Positions 1 to 11,690 of a stretch of 64,000 nucleotides of DNA are shown piece by piece. The number at the start of each line of letters is the position of its first letter. Position 1 is the stretch's first letter. Source of the DNA: Epiperipatus broadwayi (taxonomy: Eukaryota; Onychophora; Udeonychophora; Euonychophora; Peripatidae); the NCBI GenBank assembly GCA_028023455.1, contig JAQFVV010006274.1, positions 2,048,001 to 2,112,000 on the forward strand, given 5' to 3'. Made by a program: the position numbers and the translations under genes. The notes under the pieces were generated by a model. It was not told where the DNA came from. It made no database searches and was given only the letters and a program-made list of their open reading frames with translations.

Positions 1-816
1 TATTTTTTTATTAATAAAATATTATTTATGTCTTCAATCTTAGTTTTTGTTTACTTTTTTTTTAATCAAACCTACCATTATTTTCCAATTTCTTTATTTT
101 ATGCCTTTTTCTTATAGCCATCTTCTCCTAGAATTATCTGTTTCAATCCTCAATTCATTGCTATATTTATTTCCCGTTTTCTCTCTACTATTTTTTCCCC
201 CTTATTAATTTTTTAAACTTTTTTTGTTCATTTGACTGCTAATAATCAATCTTGTTCAAAATAAACTTTGAATTGTCAATATTTATCACAGTTATATTGT
301 TAGATATAGAAATTGATTTTGCAAATCATCAAAAATCAATCTGGAAAATAGAATGAATTTAAATAAATATCTAACGTCTAGTTATTTTCCTGATTTGAAT
401 AATCGCAGTATTACAAAAAAAATGTAAGAAAGATAATGTAATTCTAACTTGATTGATTTTAAATTTATTACTGACAACTTTAATGATGATAAATTTATCA
501 CTGTGTAGGTAGGTGCAAATAAATTTTAGGTAAACTAAAGTATTTTGCAATAGAGTAGAATTCCTGATTCTCTTTCTCAAAACTTGTAATTCACTTATCT
601 GTAATTGGAAAAAAATATTGCAAGAAATATTGCTACTTCCACATTATAGGCAAGTATAACAGAGATTTTTGAATTTAACATCTTTTATACATTGTATTTT
701 TTGCATTTTGTTCATCAATTTTTATCATAATATAAATAAGGATGTAGAATAAATTTTATTTATCTTAATATTGTGTACTATTTTTAAATTGTATATATAT
801 ATATTATAACGGGACG
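1..816. other. AT-rich spacer, no gene seen
   Basis: AT-rich sequence with homopolymer A and T runs and a short (TA)n tract just before repeat E. The only open frame over 60 codons (371-580, minus) is low-complexity and resembles nothing I know. Nothing else is supported. Confidence 0.6.
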
Positions 817-2763
817 ATCCTTTTCAGGACTCGAGGAAGTCGCATCTAACTATAGTCGGACTTTGAGTCTTCTTATAGAATGCCATGGATGATGTTATTT
901 AAAATATAATCCAATTCACTTCTCTATTAATAACCTCGTTACTCTCGGAATTCGAGCTCAGAGTAGAAATTGCAATCGACTCTCTTCAGGCATTTCCACA
1001 AATATCCCATAGTAATGATAAATTTAGTATAAGCTATATATAACTTTTTTATAATTTTAAATTACTGAGTTGATTCAATATATATATATATGCGTGAGTA
1101 TGTATATTTATAATTATTGGTTTTATAAAACGACTAAATAAAATAAACAAACGAGACCTGTTTAATTTTGAAATCAAGTTTAACACATTTTAATCAGTAA
1201 TAAAAACAAAAATATTATCACATAAAAACATTAAAATTTAGAATTATAATCTGTGCTTATATACACTAATAAATTATTTAATATTTAAAAAAAAATAATA
1301 ATAATGTAATCATTTACATATATATATAATTTAAAATAATGTGTATAATAAATACACATGACACATTATAAATCTACCTATTGTGTCATTAAAATAATTC
1401 AGTGTGTGTTGTATGTTTATATACGATAACATCCATTCACGCTAGATTAATAATAGAATGTATTCTGATATTAGTTATGTATGTTTAAAAATATATTATG
1501 TTAATTGTCATGTAAGATTCAATTTGGAATATAATAAAACGTACTTCCAAATTGAAATAATTTAAAAACGTTTACCTTAAGTCAGCTGTCATTTCCATCA
1601 GAGTATATATCAAAATATCAATATCTAAATTTTATTAAATAAAATTTAAAAAAAAATAAAGTGTTCATCTTATCAGTTTCCCACTTTAATATACGAAGTA
1701 ATTTTTCTAAGTAAATATAATTATCCACAAAGGAAATAAAGTTTAAGAGTTCTTAAATTATACAATGAAGTAATCCAAGACGAGAAAGAATGCGGTTTTA
1801 TATCCCTTCTTAGACGAAATAAAATGATGATGAATGTTGAAACATAAAGTTCATTGATCATCCTTCGAAGAGGCAATCCAAATATTCATTCTTTAAATAT
1901 TTATGTAGTAAAATATTTAACATCTTCTTCAATATAATACTCCAATATTAAAGCAGCTTTTTAAATGAGAATTACGACGATTATATTTAGGCATTGATTA
2001 AGTAGGAATAAATTTACATGTTCGGGTTTAAAACATCAGTAGAAATCCCTGGCATAAATTATCTAGCCACAGAACATCTTTATAAATTTTTGTCTTCTTA
2101 AATATATATTTTGTAAACTCATTTTGAAGACGTTGATAACTTTTATAACCTTGTTAATTACAATGATTATTTTTTTATAGTTCTTTATAATATTCAAAGG
2201 CAGTAAATTAATTACTTGAAGCAGGTTTTAAAATATTGAATCTTCTTTTTTTTAATTTTTCTTAAATGTGTTATAAATTCGAACACATTTAAATTTACAA
2301 ACGTAGTTCTTGCCTTGATAACTAAATAGAAGATTATTGTTATAACAATATTAGTTCATTTTTATACTGGATTAATTTCAGCAAGGATATCACATAATCA
2401 TGCTCAGCTCTATTGTTTAAAATATACAATTTGTAATGAACCCCAAACTTTTATTTCCTTTGTTTCAACTGATAAAAATGCAATGTTGACTTAAGGCTTT
2501 GTCAAATGTCAAGTTTTATATTAACAAAAAAAAAATACTATTAGTTAGAAACATTTTATTTATGTGTGTGTATAAATAAACTAGAATTATTCATTTTTAG
2601 AATTATTCTTTTAATACTAACTAGTCTATATATATATATAGCTGATACATGAAAAGCTTAAGATAGGTGTAAGTTATTTATATCTGTTGATTCGATATAG
2701 GCACAGTTAAATTCACAAAGAAACACAAATTGTTTTAGGTGAAGCTCATATGGTACTCTCACA
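817..2763 (-). repeat. Dispersed repeat E, left copy (inverted partner at 48457-50112)
   Basis: Read on the minus strand, this 1.95-kb stretch matches 48457-50112 almost throughout. Matching landmarks include the block around the EcoRI/SacI-like GAATTCGAGCTC near 950, TCTTCTTATAGAATGCCATG near 870, and GAGTACCATATGAGC at the inner end near 2745. The left copy holds about 290 bp (roughly 1280-1590) that the right copy lacks. No coding potential, terminal inverted repeat or poly(A) tail was recognised. The outer boundary is GAAAAGGAT (minus strand) and the inner one TGTGAGAG. The family could be a non-autonomous transposon or an old segmental duplication; I cannot assign a class. Confidence 0.85.
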
Positions 2764-3400
2764 ATATATATATATATATTACATGTTTAAAATTTAATAA
2801 ATGTGATAAGTGCACTTATACTCAACTATTATTTCTATAATTTAATATGGTTTAGTGCTTTCAAGGGTTTCACATGGGCCGGAGCATGACTCTGTGTTTC
2901 GTGGGTGCTGCTGGAGCATCAGTTTGTCCCCTCGTGTGCAGCCATTCAGTGTCTCAAAAGAAATGATTCAAAGAAAAAATAAGGTAGATTTGCTATATTG
3001 CCAATACTACTAATGCTATCAACCGTAGAAACTCATCTTTTTTTCTCTCCAAAAAATAGATGCTATGAGTATGAGAGTTGCATAAGTTTGTATTTAATTA
3101 TAGGAGTAACAAACTTCTCTATAGTTGCATATAAGTAGTGCACTTATTACATTCTGTATAGAAAAAGTATAAACAGTTAACGTCATGTTTAAAATATGTA
3201 ACTGCCACATCATCAGTAGTCATTTGCAAACAAGTATAGCCTTTCAATTCCAAGGGAAAGGAATGATAAAAAAACCTAAAAATATATGCTAGGGATGAGT
3301 TTTTGATGATATAAAAATCAGTTCACAAATTACAAATACATCCATACATAAAACATGCTGAACTAATTTCTGCAGCAAATATTTATTTATGAAAGATTAA
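2764..3400. other. Unassigned, with a small GC-richer block
   Basis: Mostly AT-rich. Positions about 2850-2960 are clearly richer in G and C than the surroundings (GGGTTTCACATGGGCCGGAG and following) but are closed by stops in the frames I read. It could be a piece of an unrecognised repeat or a lost exon. Confidence 0.4.
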
Positions 3401-6000
3401 CATTTTATTGTAGATCTCCATTGTATTCTACTCTCCTACCTGAAGCAATTAATTTTTTATAATGTCTGAGAAAGTCTTTATATCATAAACAAGATCCATT
3501 TCTTTTATGAAAACCATAATCATGTTTGTCATAAAATGCCATTTTAGGATATGTATTATTCATTCATTTCACATATTCTTTCCAATGAAAGATATAATTT
3601 TATAATAATAGACTCTTTATTATCACTTCCAATAAATTGTAGAATATATCAATTGTTCTTATGGTTTTGCCACCATATTTCTAACATTTTACTAAACTGT
3701 GCTGTGTTAGTGAAATTTTTCTAATGTCTTTATGTTATGCCAATATAGGTCCCAAGCCTCAAATAAATTAGGTACATTAATAGCTCTATATATATAACTA
3801 ATTGTAGTAATAATGTCATTGCAATGAAATACTCTATTTTTAACTTGTTAAAAATTTAGCTGTGCACTGGAATCTATTGCACTCAACATATAAATCCATC
3901 TTTCTATTTAAAAAGCTATCACCTTGTTTAAATTGGCTCACATTTTCAAATCGATAACCATCCAAGGTAAAAGTTATTGAAGATTTTTCTTCCACAAAAT
4001 TACTTGAATATTTTGAATGTTTTAATATGTTGCCTTCAAAATATTAAGTACATTGTGTCATCTTTTGATTTGGCAATAATGATGCAATTGTCAGCTGCAA
4101 ATCTTTTTTTTATTTTGTTTTTAATTGATTCAAATTAAAAATTTCACCATTATATCTCTTGATCATTAAATCATGACGTCACTTATCTGCCGTTCCATAA
4201 ACCATTGTTTCATTAAAAATATATTGGAACTAGTGCACATTTTTGCATAATACAATTTCATTTTCAATGCCTCAGATTTTGCATCCATACTCTAACTCAG
4301 GGGTCCCCAACCTTTTTGCACTTAAGAGCACATTCTATAATACCGGCCAGGTAGCGGGCACGATTTATTTTTTCAATCAGGTGGCAGGCACCATTTATTT
4401 TTTCAATGTAAATTTATAGTTGGATATTATTAATAATACACATAATGTACAAAGAAATATTTATTTCAAAAATAAAATTTTAACATATAATTAACGTTTA
4501 TATTTTTATGCTGTAAAAGTATAGTATGCCCTACAATTTAATTACAATATAATACAATAATTTATAAGAAATTTTAAAAATTAAATTTATTTTATCAGAT
4601 AAATAATTTTTTATCGTGTTCAGATAGCGGCGCGGGCACACGTAAAATGATCTGCGGGTGTGATGGTGCCTGCAGGCATAGGGTTGGTGACCCAATTCAA
4701 TCAAAGCAATATACAAATAAAAAAAAGCATTTATATTGCTTCTTCACTTTCTAAAGTTATTGAATGTTTAATAATTATTCATATATGTCTGAAAGCCATC
4801 TATTCAACAAAATCCTTGAAAATGTTTTTGTTGTAATAGCTAAAAATCATATTTTATGATAATTACTGTGATCTTGTTTATTTTCTTTATTTTTAAATTT
4901 GAAATAATAAAAGCATCTTTAAGATCAAGTGACTCAAGTACAGTATATCAATATTTTTGAAGTTATTATAATATCATTATAATTTAAAACTTTCAGGTAT
5001 TTCATTGGGAATAGCAACTTTTCCATTTTTAAAATTGCAAAGTATTTTAATATTTTAACATTGAATATTTTTGTCTAAATCTAAATAAATAGAATAAATA
5101 CATCATTAAAATCCATCAGCTTAATTCTTTTGTCATTATTCAAAAGATGACAAAAATATCTCACTTATTTGAAATATCATTTTCATCATATAAAAGAGTA
5201 CTGTCAATAGATTTAATAGGATTACTGATGTCATTTTTCAAGTCCACATTATTTTTAATGTAGCAAAAAACATCTTAAGTTTGATGATCAGTCAATGTCT
5301 GTATCTGTTTTTCAGTTTCAATCCATTAATCATTTTTAAGCCTTTTTGTCAATTGCTGAATCTCTGTCTTTTAATCTCTATATTGATTAAGAGCTTTATA
5401 TTCAATTTATTCTGTGCCAAGCAGAAAGTATTACCTTTCCTTTTATTCATTTTATTAATACCTAGAATTGCTATAAAAGAATCAGTCATACTTGTATCCA
5501 TAACTCATTCCTTAAGATAATCCATGCCTTATAGCATGATATTTCTGAAAATCCAAATTAGCAATTTAAGTGTTTAATAGTTTTTAAATGTTTGCATGAA
5601 TAGTAGATACTTTTAAAAAACAAATATTGATTTTCTTGTGAATATGATTAGAGTAAGATCTATTTTAACCTTGGAATATATTATTATGTGATTTATCCAG
5701 AATCTACATTTGTATGGGTTCGTGTAATAGGAATTTCCTTATATTGTAATTTCTGACTGTAATGTATTAAATGTTATTAATTTGAGCATGGATATATCTA
5801 TGTTCCTTTATAGGATTTTTTCTATCTAAATAAAGGATTTGTCATGTATGTTGTGCAAAAATTCAACAGCAGACTATTTGAATTTGCGGCACCAATACTA
5901 TTATTTCCAACAGCTTTTATTTTAAGTTTATTGTTTGTACCATTAATTCCATTAGCAGCTCTAAAAAGAAATTTTGAAGGCATTGGTGTAATAATGGTGT
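3400..6000 (-). pseudogene. Decayed LINE ORF2 (reverse transcriptase and C-terminal part)
   Basis: On the minus strand, broken frames give a recognisable LINE order. Around 5150-5520 lies a linker with YRD..TEIQQLTKRLKND followed by repeated Q and T, like the region between endonuclease and RT. At 4078-4103 comes FAADNCIIIAKSKDD, a mutated form of the RT box FADD. Near 3960-4000 is an ITFTLDGYRFENVSQFK segment, like the post-RT strand before the YLG motif. Near 3690-3760 is KTLEKFH followed by a W-rich stretch, like the LERFH...IL.I.W segment of many LINE C-termini. Stops and frameshifts are frequent, so it is an old, dead copy. A hAT-like MITE (4299-4692) interrupts it. The 5' end and endonuclease domain were not located with confidence. 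Confidence 0.6.
4299..4692. mobile_element. hAT-like MITE
   Basis: The left end reads CAGGGGTCCCCAACCTTTTT, a terminus typical of hAT-superfamily MITEs. The right end reads GGCATAGGGTTGGTGACCC, whose reverse complement matches it imperfectly. The interior has two GGCAGGCAC/GCGGGCAC-type motifs near 4355 and 4385, and a GC-rich patch near 4626-4680 with no transposase. It sits inside the decayed LINE and is therefore younger. A clean 8-bp target duplication was not seen. Confidence 0.65.
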
Positions 6001-7391
6001 CCAGAAAGAAATAAAAAAAAATTTTCTCTGATCTAGAATTGAAGCGTGTGTACTAATAAAATAAACAAAAGTTACTTGGTGCAAAAGTTGTAATATTATT
6101 ACCTTTCTATTGATACATTAAGGAATTCCAGGAATATAAAATATTGAATTAGAATTTTACAGCAAATTCTGTACCATTCTTCATTCACTAGTTGATTTAC
6201 TCTTTCAAACAAACTCTCAGTTATCAACTGAATGGTTCTGTTAAACACTCTTTAAAAGATTAGTTTCATTAAAATCATCTATATCAATCTTAAATCTTGA
6301 TAACTCTTTAGTTACTATTGCTGTCTTTTGCTTCAGGTTTTAAGTAGTGTGTATTAAGTAACATTTGCAATATTTATATTTTTAAAAAATATATATTAGA
6401 TTCCAAATTATTTTATTACTATGACTATCTCTTTTTTTTTTGGCACTACTACTCATATTTTAATTATTTCTTTCTCTTTAATTAATAATTTGACTAACAT
6501 GGTAACCTAAGTAGATTATATGAGACAGGCTATTTTTATATCATCTTTTCTAAATCTTTTGCTCAATGATAGGCAAGAATATTCTTAAATAGAGTCATCT
6601 AAATATACAATATTTACTGAAATGAAACTTCTACACCAAATTCAGTTCCAACATAAGTTATTTAGTGATTGTACTACCTTAAGCAAACATTACAACGAAA
6701 AATTCTTGTATTATTTTAGTATTCAATGCATGTTTAAAAGTGAGAGTTCATAACTATCCATGTATTTTAAATAACTATTGAAATATTGGAATTTTTAAAA
6801 AAATTATTATTTGAGATTGTGATGAATTTGGGGCAAAAATCTTAAATTAATGGTAGTATTTATGTTTAATTATGTTTTTTTTTAAACAGATATGATTTGG
6901 TAGGTATAATATAGTAAAAAGAACTAAGCAAATTTCTATCTATGGACATAGTCCATGCAAAAGGTAAGTCTTTGGAATAGTTTTAATATTTTGTTAATTT
7001 CAGACATTAGGACTGGGTAAATCTTTGCTACTAAGGAAAGCTATACATGTCTGATATATAATATGACTAGTTATGTTGACTATTGTAAGACATCTTGAAT
7101 GACTAGCTAGTTTATTTGTTTACCATTACTCTATTCATAATTATCCTTAGATTGTTACAATAGTTAACTATGGTTTATATTAGCAAATGCCAATAAAAAT
7201 ATAATTGAGAAATTATTAGTTTACAAATGCAAATAGTTAAGAATAACAAATAGTTGTGTAATGAAATTTAAGTGAATGTCATTTACAAGTCATTAAGACA
7301 TTACTTCAATTTTAGTCAATCTTTTCACATTACTTTATATGTGATTAATACACTGTACAGACTTACACACACCTGCACATATATAATGTAA
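6001..7391. other. No gene recognised
   Basis: AT-rich sequence with scattered poly(T) runs. It may contain further worn remains of the minus-strand LINE up to about 6700, but no motif is strong enough to call. Confidence 0.45.
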
Positions 7392-7840
7392 TATAAGGGA
7401 TTTGAAGTCAGACTTTCACACAACCCTCAACTCTCCATGCCTTCTCATATTTCTGACCCACCTGATCATACAAATGTTGAAAAAATAAATAATCACCAAT
7501 AGATGTATTTCATGCTAAACCAGCAATCATCAGTTGGTTCAGATTACTATCCTCACACATATATACAATCAGTGCTCAGCTTTATATTAAGATAGCCAAT
7601 CTTCATACTTTAATGAACAGGCTTCAAACTACTCCAACCCACAACTCTTCAGCTATCCATTTAATTGAAAATCTGATGATGGGTAACATTCAAAACCCAC
7701 GTTAGTTTAGCATGAAATATATATATATATATATTGATGACTATTTATCTTTTCAACATGTGTATGATCAGGTGGGTCAGCAATATGAGATGGCATGGAG
7801 AGTTGAGGTTGTGTGAAAGTCTGATTCGAATCCTTTATAT
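7392..7840. mobile_element. Fold-back element with hammerhead ribozyme
   Basis: The left arm (7392-7520) and right arm (7693-7840) are inverted copies of one another. Shared landmarks are AGGGATTTGAAGTCAGACTT against GTCTGATTCGAATCC, CACCTGATCATAC against GTATGATCAGGTG, and TTTCATGCTAAAC against GTTTAGCATGAAA. A spacer of about 170 bp carries a sequence also found at 28088-28190 and 62815-62850, so the family is dispersed. The arm ends contain GATTCGAATCC, which resembles the B box of tRNA-type Pol III promoters. The left arm encodes a complete hammerhead core on the minus strand. Confidence 0.8.
7490..7547 (-). ncRNA. Hammerhead ribozyme (copy 1, core intact)
   Basis: Minus strand: the stem I 5' side TAATC-TGA-ACCAA; the core box CTGATGA (7527-7533); stem II formed by TGCTG and TAGCA around a short loop; the box GAAA (7508-7511); a very short stem III; and the stem I 3' side TTGGTGATTA (7490-7499). 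Stem I pairs as ACCAA/TTGGT and TAATC/GATTA with a TGA bulge on one side only. All conserved core bases are present. The base at the cleavage position is A, read from 7500, which is less usual than C. Stem III is minimal, as in hammerheads of Penelope-like and retrozyme elements, which often work best as dimers. Confidence 0.75.
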
Positions 7841-9590
7841 GTGATTGTAAATAAATTATTAATGTAATTTAATCTTGTGTCTTCATTGCTCTTTATAAAA
7901 TGTAATATTAACTTTATAAATGTATGAATGAAATATACAATGGTGATAACAATGTTTAATAGCAGCGATAATTAATAGTACAGTCATTATTAAAAATTAA
8001 TGCAAAATCTGTAGAATTTTTTATTAGTTCATGTTTGTGAAATATTGTGTTTATCTTATAAATACTTGCAGAATTTCTAGCATCTGACAGTTTAGCTTTA
8101 ATAATTTGAAACAAAAATTTCAAAAATGCATACTGTATAATTTGGAAAATTTATTTCATTTATTTATATATTTATTCAGAGTTGTTTTGCTTGCATTTTA
8201 TATTTAATAGTTTTTTAATAAGATGTATATATATATATATATTAAATATTTGCAGAATTGATTCTGTGGTGAAGTATTCACATAACTTTTACAATCTATC
8301 ATTTGTTGAAGAGTTTTTTAAGGCAATTGTTTAATAATTTTTGTTTATTTTCATTAGCTAATTCTCCAATATTTGTTTTATTAATAAGTTTGTATATTTT
8401 TTTATGATGTTGTCATTATTAAAACAATCAGTGATAGTTGATTGAAGATTTTTTTCACTAGTCAAACATTAATGATCCAGTTATTGAACAGTAAATGGAT
8501 AGTTAGCAGTTTTTAGCTGTAGAGTAAAATATTTCAGGTTAGATGAGTATTCATTACTAACCATAACTATAAAGAAAAGAATACTACTAATCCACTGAGC
8601 CCATAGTTTATTTTTTATTTTTTGCTAATGATTAATGTTTAAATATTAATTGAAAATGTTTCACTAGTACTAAGCCGAAACATATCTCAAGAAGTTTTTT
8701 TATTTTTTGTTTTTGTCAATACATCTATCATTTCAATTCCACTATTTTGCAGCAATTAATTAGCACAGAATTTTGAGTTAGAAGTATCAAACATCTGAAT
8801 TTTTATACCCGTATACATATAAGCAGATGGTAATGCTAGTATGCATAGTTGCTATTCATTGTATGATGCAATACGAACAGTTTTTCAATTGATAGATACT
8901 TCTTTAGCAATCAATATTAGATAGTTATCTGAATTTATTATGAACATGATACATGGGGAAAAAATTCTAAATCTGTTAAATAAATTTACAAGTACAATTG
9001 GCCAAGATTCAAAACCAAGGCAATTACATGGTAGATGGATGTACTAACATTGTACCATGATTTTAAAATTTTTGAAAACACTATAATTGGTTAATGAAAA
9101 AGGTGCTTGAGTGAATGTGTCTAATATTAACTCAATCTTTTACAAAATCTATTAATAGTTTGTTTTGAAGCTTAAAGAAATAAATTTTGCAAAGAGATTT
9201 TCAGAAAACATCAACAGAAATATTTATAAATGTAATATAAATGCATAACTTTAATGAAATACTGACAATCAATAAATTAGCCAATTTAATTATTTAAAAT
9301 TAATATCAATTTCGATAGTGTATTTGCTATAATCTTAAAATTTCTACTACTATGTATTCACCTGAGAGCATTATTATAAGTCATTCATTAATAACCTTTT
9401 TTTTTATTCACAATACCTTCTGAAAGTTGTTTTTTATGATTCAATAATTTTTTTGATCTTCACATCTCATGCAAAATTGCTTCCTTTTAAATTCTTCTAT
9501 TTATTGTTTCTTTATTTAGCTGTTTATTTATCTGTTCATTTTCCTGCTTGTTTGTTTGTTTGCCTAAAATCTTGTAACCCATTTTTAGAA
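7841..9590. other. No gene recognised
   Basis: AT-rich stretch with a (TA)n tract near 8227-8243. Stops are dense in all frames. It may contain worn transposon sequence, but nothing is identifiable. Confidence 0.5.
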
Positions 9591-10602
9591 TACACCTGGG
9601 TCTTTTTTTACGCGGACTTATTTAACACGATTTTGAAGTTACGCGATTCATGTTTCATCGGAAGTCGAACTCCGATAATGTGCTATTACTTTAAATAATA
9701 AATTTTGCGCACTTACATTATATTGAAAGTAATAGCACATTATTGGAATTCGACTTTCATCTTAGTAATTTCAATATTTTCAGTGCTTTATAATAGTAAG
9801 ATTTTATGCAATAATGAAATTAAAATCATGATTTTCACATTTTATGTATACACACATTAAATTTTACAAGTATAATGTAAATTTGTTCAAACATTGTGCG
9901 TGTTAATTTTGCATTTTAAATCACATTCTGTTTTTGCTTTTTAAAAAAGAACGTAATCAATTATTAATCATTTAGTGTCCACAAGTTTATTTTTAAAAGG
10001 TGAGTAATAGCAGTGGGCACAATTAAATTTGACAATTAAAATCTGATTTTTAATTGTAATTAACAATTTAAAAATTATTTATGGTGACTTGAAATTAATG
10101 TGATATGAAATTTGGTTTTTAAATGGAATTGAAAATTAAAGACAAAAATAAGAATTTAATTTTTAGTTGTTAGTTTCATAAACAATTAATAAATCATCAT
10201 CTCAAAGATTAATTACTAATTACGTTGTCACCAGAAAACCATTGACACAACATGAGTGTGAAGTTGGCGCTAGTTGTATTTCAGCAAACAGCGATAATAA
10301 TTAAAACATGTATTTAAAAAAATGTAAATTACTGTACTGTAAATTATGCATAAAAATATATTATTTTGAATAAAATTAAATATTATAGTTAAAAAAAGTT
10401 TGTCTTGTATCAATTTTTTTCAAATTTGAAATTTTTTATTAGTCATATTTTATTTCCTTATTTTTTTTTTGCACAAATTTTGAAAAATCACAGACCGCAT
10501 CCCCCCCCCTTTTCAATGTAAGTTACATCTATTTTTGCACGATTTTGTTTGCTTGTGTTTTCTGAGGAACCTATCTATCGCGTAAAATGAGACCCAGATG
10601 TA
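9591..10602. mobile_element. TIR element flanked by TA (Tc1/mariner-like MITE)
   Basis: The left end TACACCTGGGTCTTTTTTTA then CGCG, and the right end CGCG then TAAAATGAGACCCAGATGTA, form terminal inverted repeats of about 24 bp with a few mismatches. TA dinucleotides stand at both outer edges, as expected for TA-targeting elements. Inside the left part is a second inverted repeat: GGAAGTCGAACTCCGATAAT (9660 onward) against its complement ending at about 9758. No transposase frame is visible, so the copy is non-autonomous. Superfamily assignment rests only on the TA flanks and TIR style. Confidence 0.6.
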
Positions 10603-11219
10603 CTTTAATTGAATGAGTTTACTTCTAAATTTGTAAATGTCTTAGGTATCAATGATAAGGCAATATTTCAGTTATCCTGTCGTTTGTACAGTCTAGCAAT
10701 GTTAATAGACTGAATTTCAAATTGCATTAGTATCATCAATTCAATAAGTTTTCAGCAATAGGCAATAGATAATGGAATATTTTTTAAAAATATATTTTCA
10801 TTAAATTTCATGACTAATTCACTAAAAAGCATTTACAGATGGTTAAAATTTTAATTTTCCTCTTAACTATTGAACTAAAATTTACTTTATTTAAATGTTG
10901 CCTTTATAAATATAATAATCTTGTAAATTATTTTTAAAGTAAGCATTTCATTTCAAATACTGGAAATACAGTGACTTTGTTTTGCTTGACAATTTTTAAA
11001 TTTGGATACAAAAAGTCCTTTGCAAATTATACAAATACTAAAAAATGTAATTATTTAATTTGATCAGTAAATACACTAAAAAAAAATTTTTTTTATTATT
11101 ATAAAAATTATTTATTGTTAAATTTATTACATTTTGTTACACAATGAGAAAGCCAGGAAACCATGTCAAATTTGGTCTGTTATGAAAATTACTGTAAGCC
11201 TGCTGGAACAATTAGTTAT
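10603..11219. other. No gene recognised
   Basis: AT-rich, low-complexity, with poly(A)/poly(T) tracts near 11080-11095. Nothing supported. Confidence 0.5.
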
Positions 11220-11690
11220 TCACACTTGGATATGTATGTTTGGGAAGCTGAAGAGATTCCATATGTTTTCTATAAGAAATTTTGAGGCAAGGACTTTATC
11301 CCTATTTTGAATTTTCTTCATAGTCCCTATGAAAATGTCTTCTGTCTTGGGAGAGGAGCAGGTGAACTTTTGTTTGCATCTTGTGATCCACATGGAATAA
11401 GTGAGATAAATGGATAATCTTATAATTGGGAAGTCTCTTGACATTATACAATCTTTGATATTGAAAATTCTATATAAATCAATTGGGCAATTGTGTGCAA
11501 TTATGTTTTTTATATTTCGAAAGCCGTACAAGTTTGTATAAGGTGGTCGAATGTCTCATCACTTCTACTGCAGTTGTGACATAGAGGATTTATTTTCCTG
11601 AAGTATTTCTTTAACAACAATTTCTGTTGTTATATCTATCTTGAAACAAAAGTGTTGGGCATCCATAAATTAATTTCATTCATTCTCTAG
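11220..11690 (-). pseudogene. LINE ORF2 C-terminal zinc-finger remnant
   Basis: Minus-strand translation, with one frameshift near 11535, gives NPLCHNCSRSDETFDHLIQT followed by C: a C-x2-C...H...C arrangement typical of the cysteine motif after the RT in many non-LTR retrotransposons. It continues as DFPIIRLSIYLTYSMW and then ITRCKQKF. A very similar stretch, FTVIRLSTFLTYALW and then YTRCRAKF, occurs on the plus strand at about 53157-53232 downstream of another RT fragment. The two are therefore C-terminal ends of the same or a sister LINE family. Upstream domains are not recognisable here, so this is a truncated, mutated copy. Confidence 0.65.

Noticed and set aside
371-580. 69-codon minus-strand frame as a small gene
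   Set aside because: Composition-driven (I, K, N, F, L), no recognisable motif, no supporting signals. Similar short frames at 4531, 5281, 9453, 13214, 27661, 30771, 46893, 54462 and 57841 were rejected for the same reason.
7662-7720. A second hammerhead on the plus strand (CTGATGATGGGT...ACCCACGTTAG)
   Set aside because: CTGATGA and a TGGGT/ACCCA stem are present, but CGAAA is replaced by CGTTAG and there is no fitting stem I. The related sequence at 28180 lacks even the stem.
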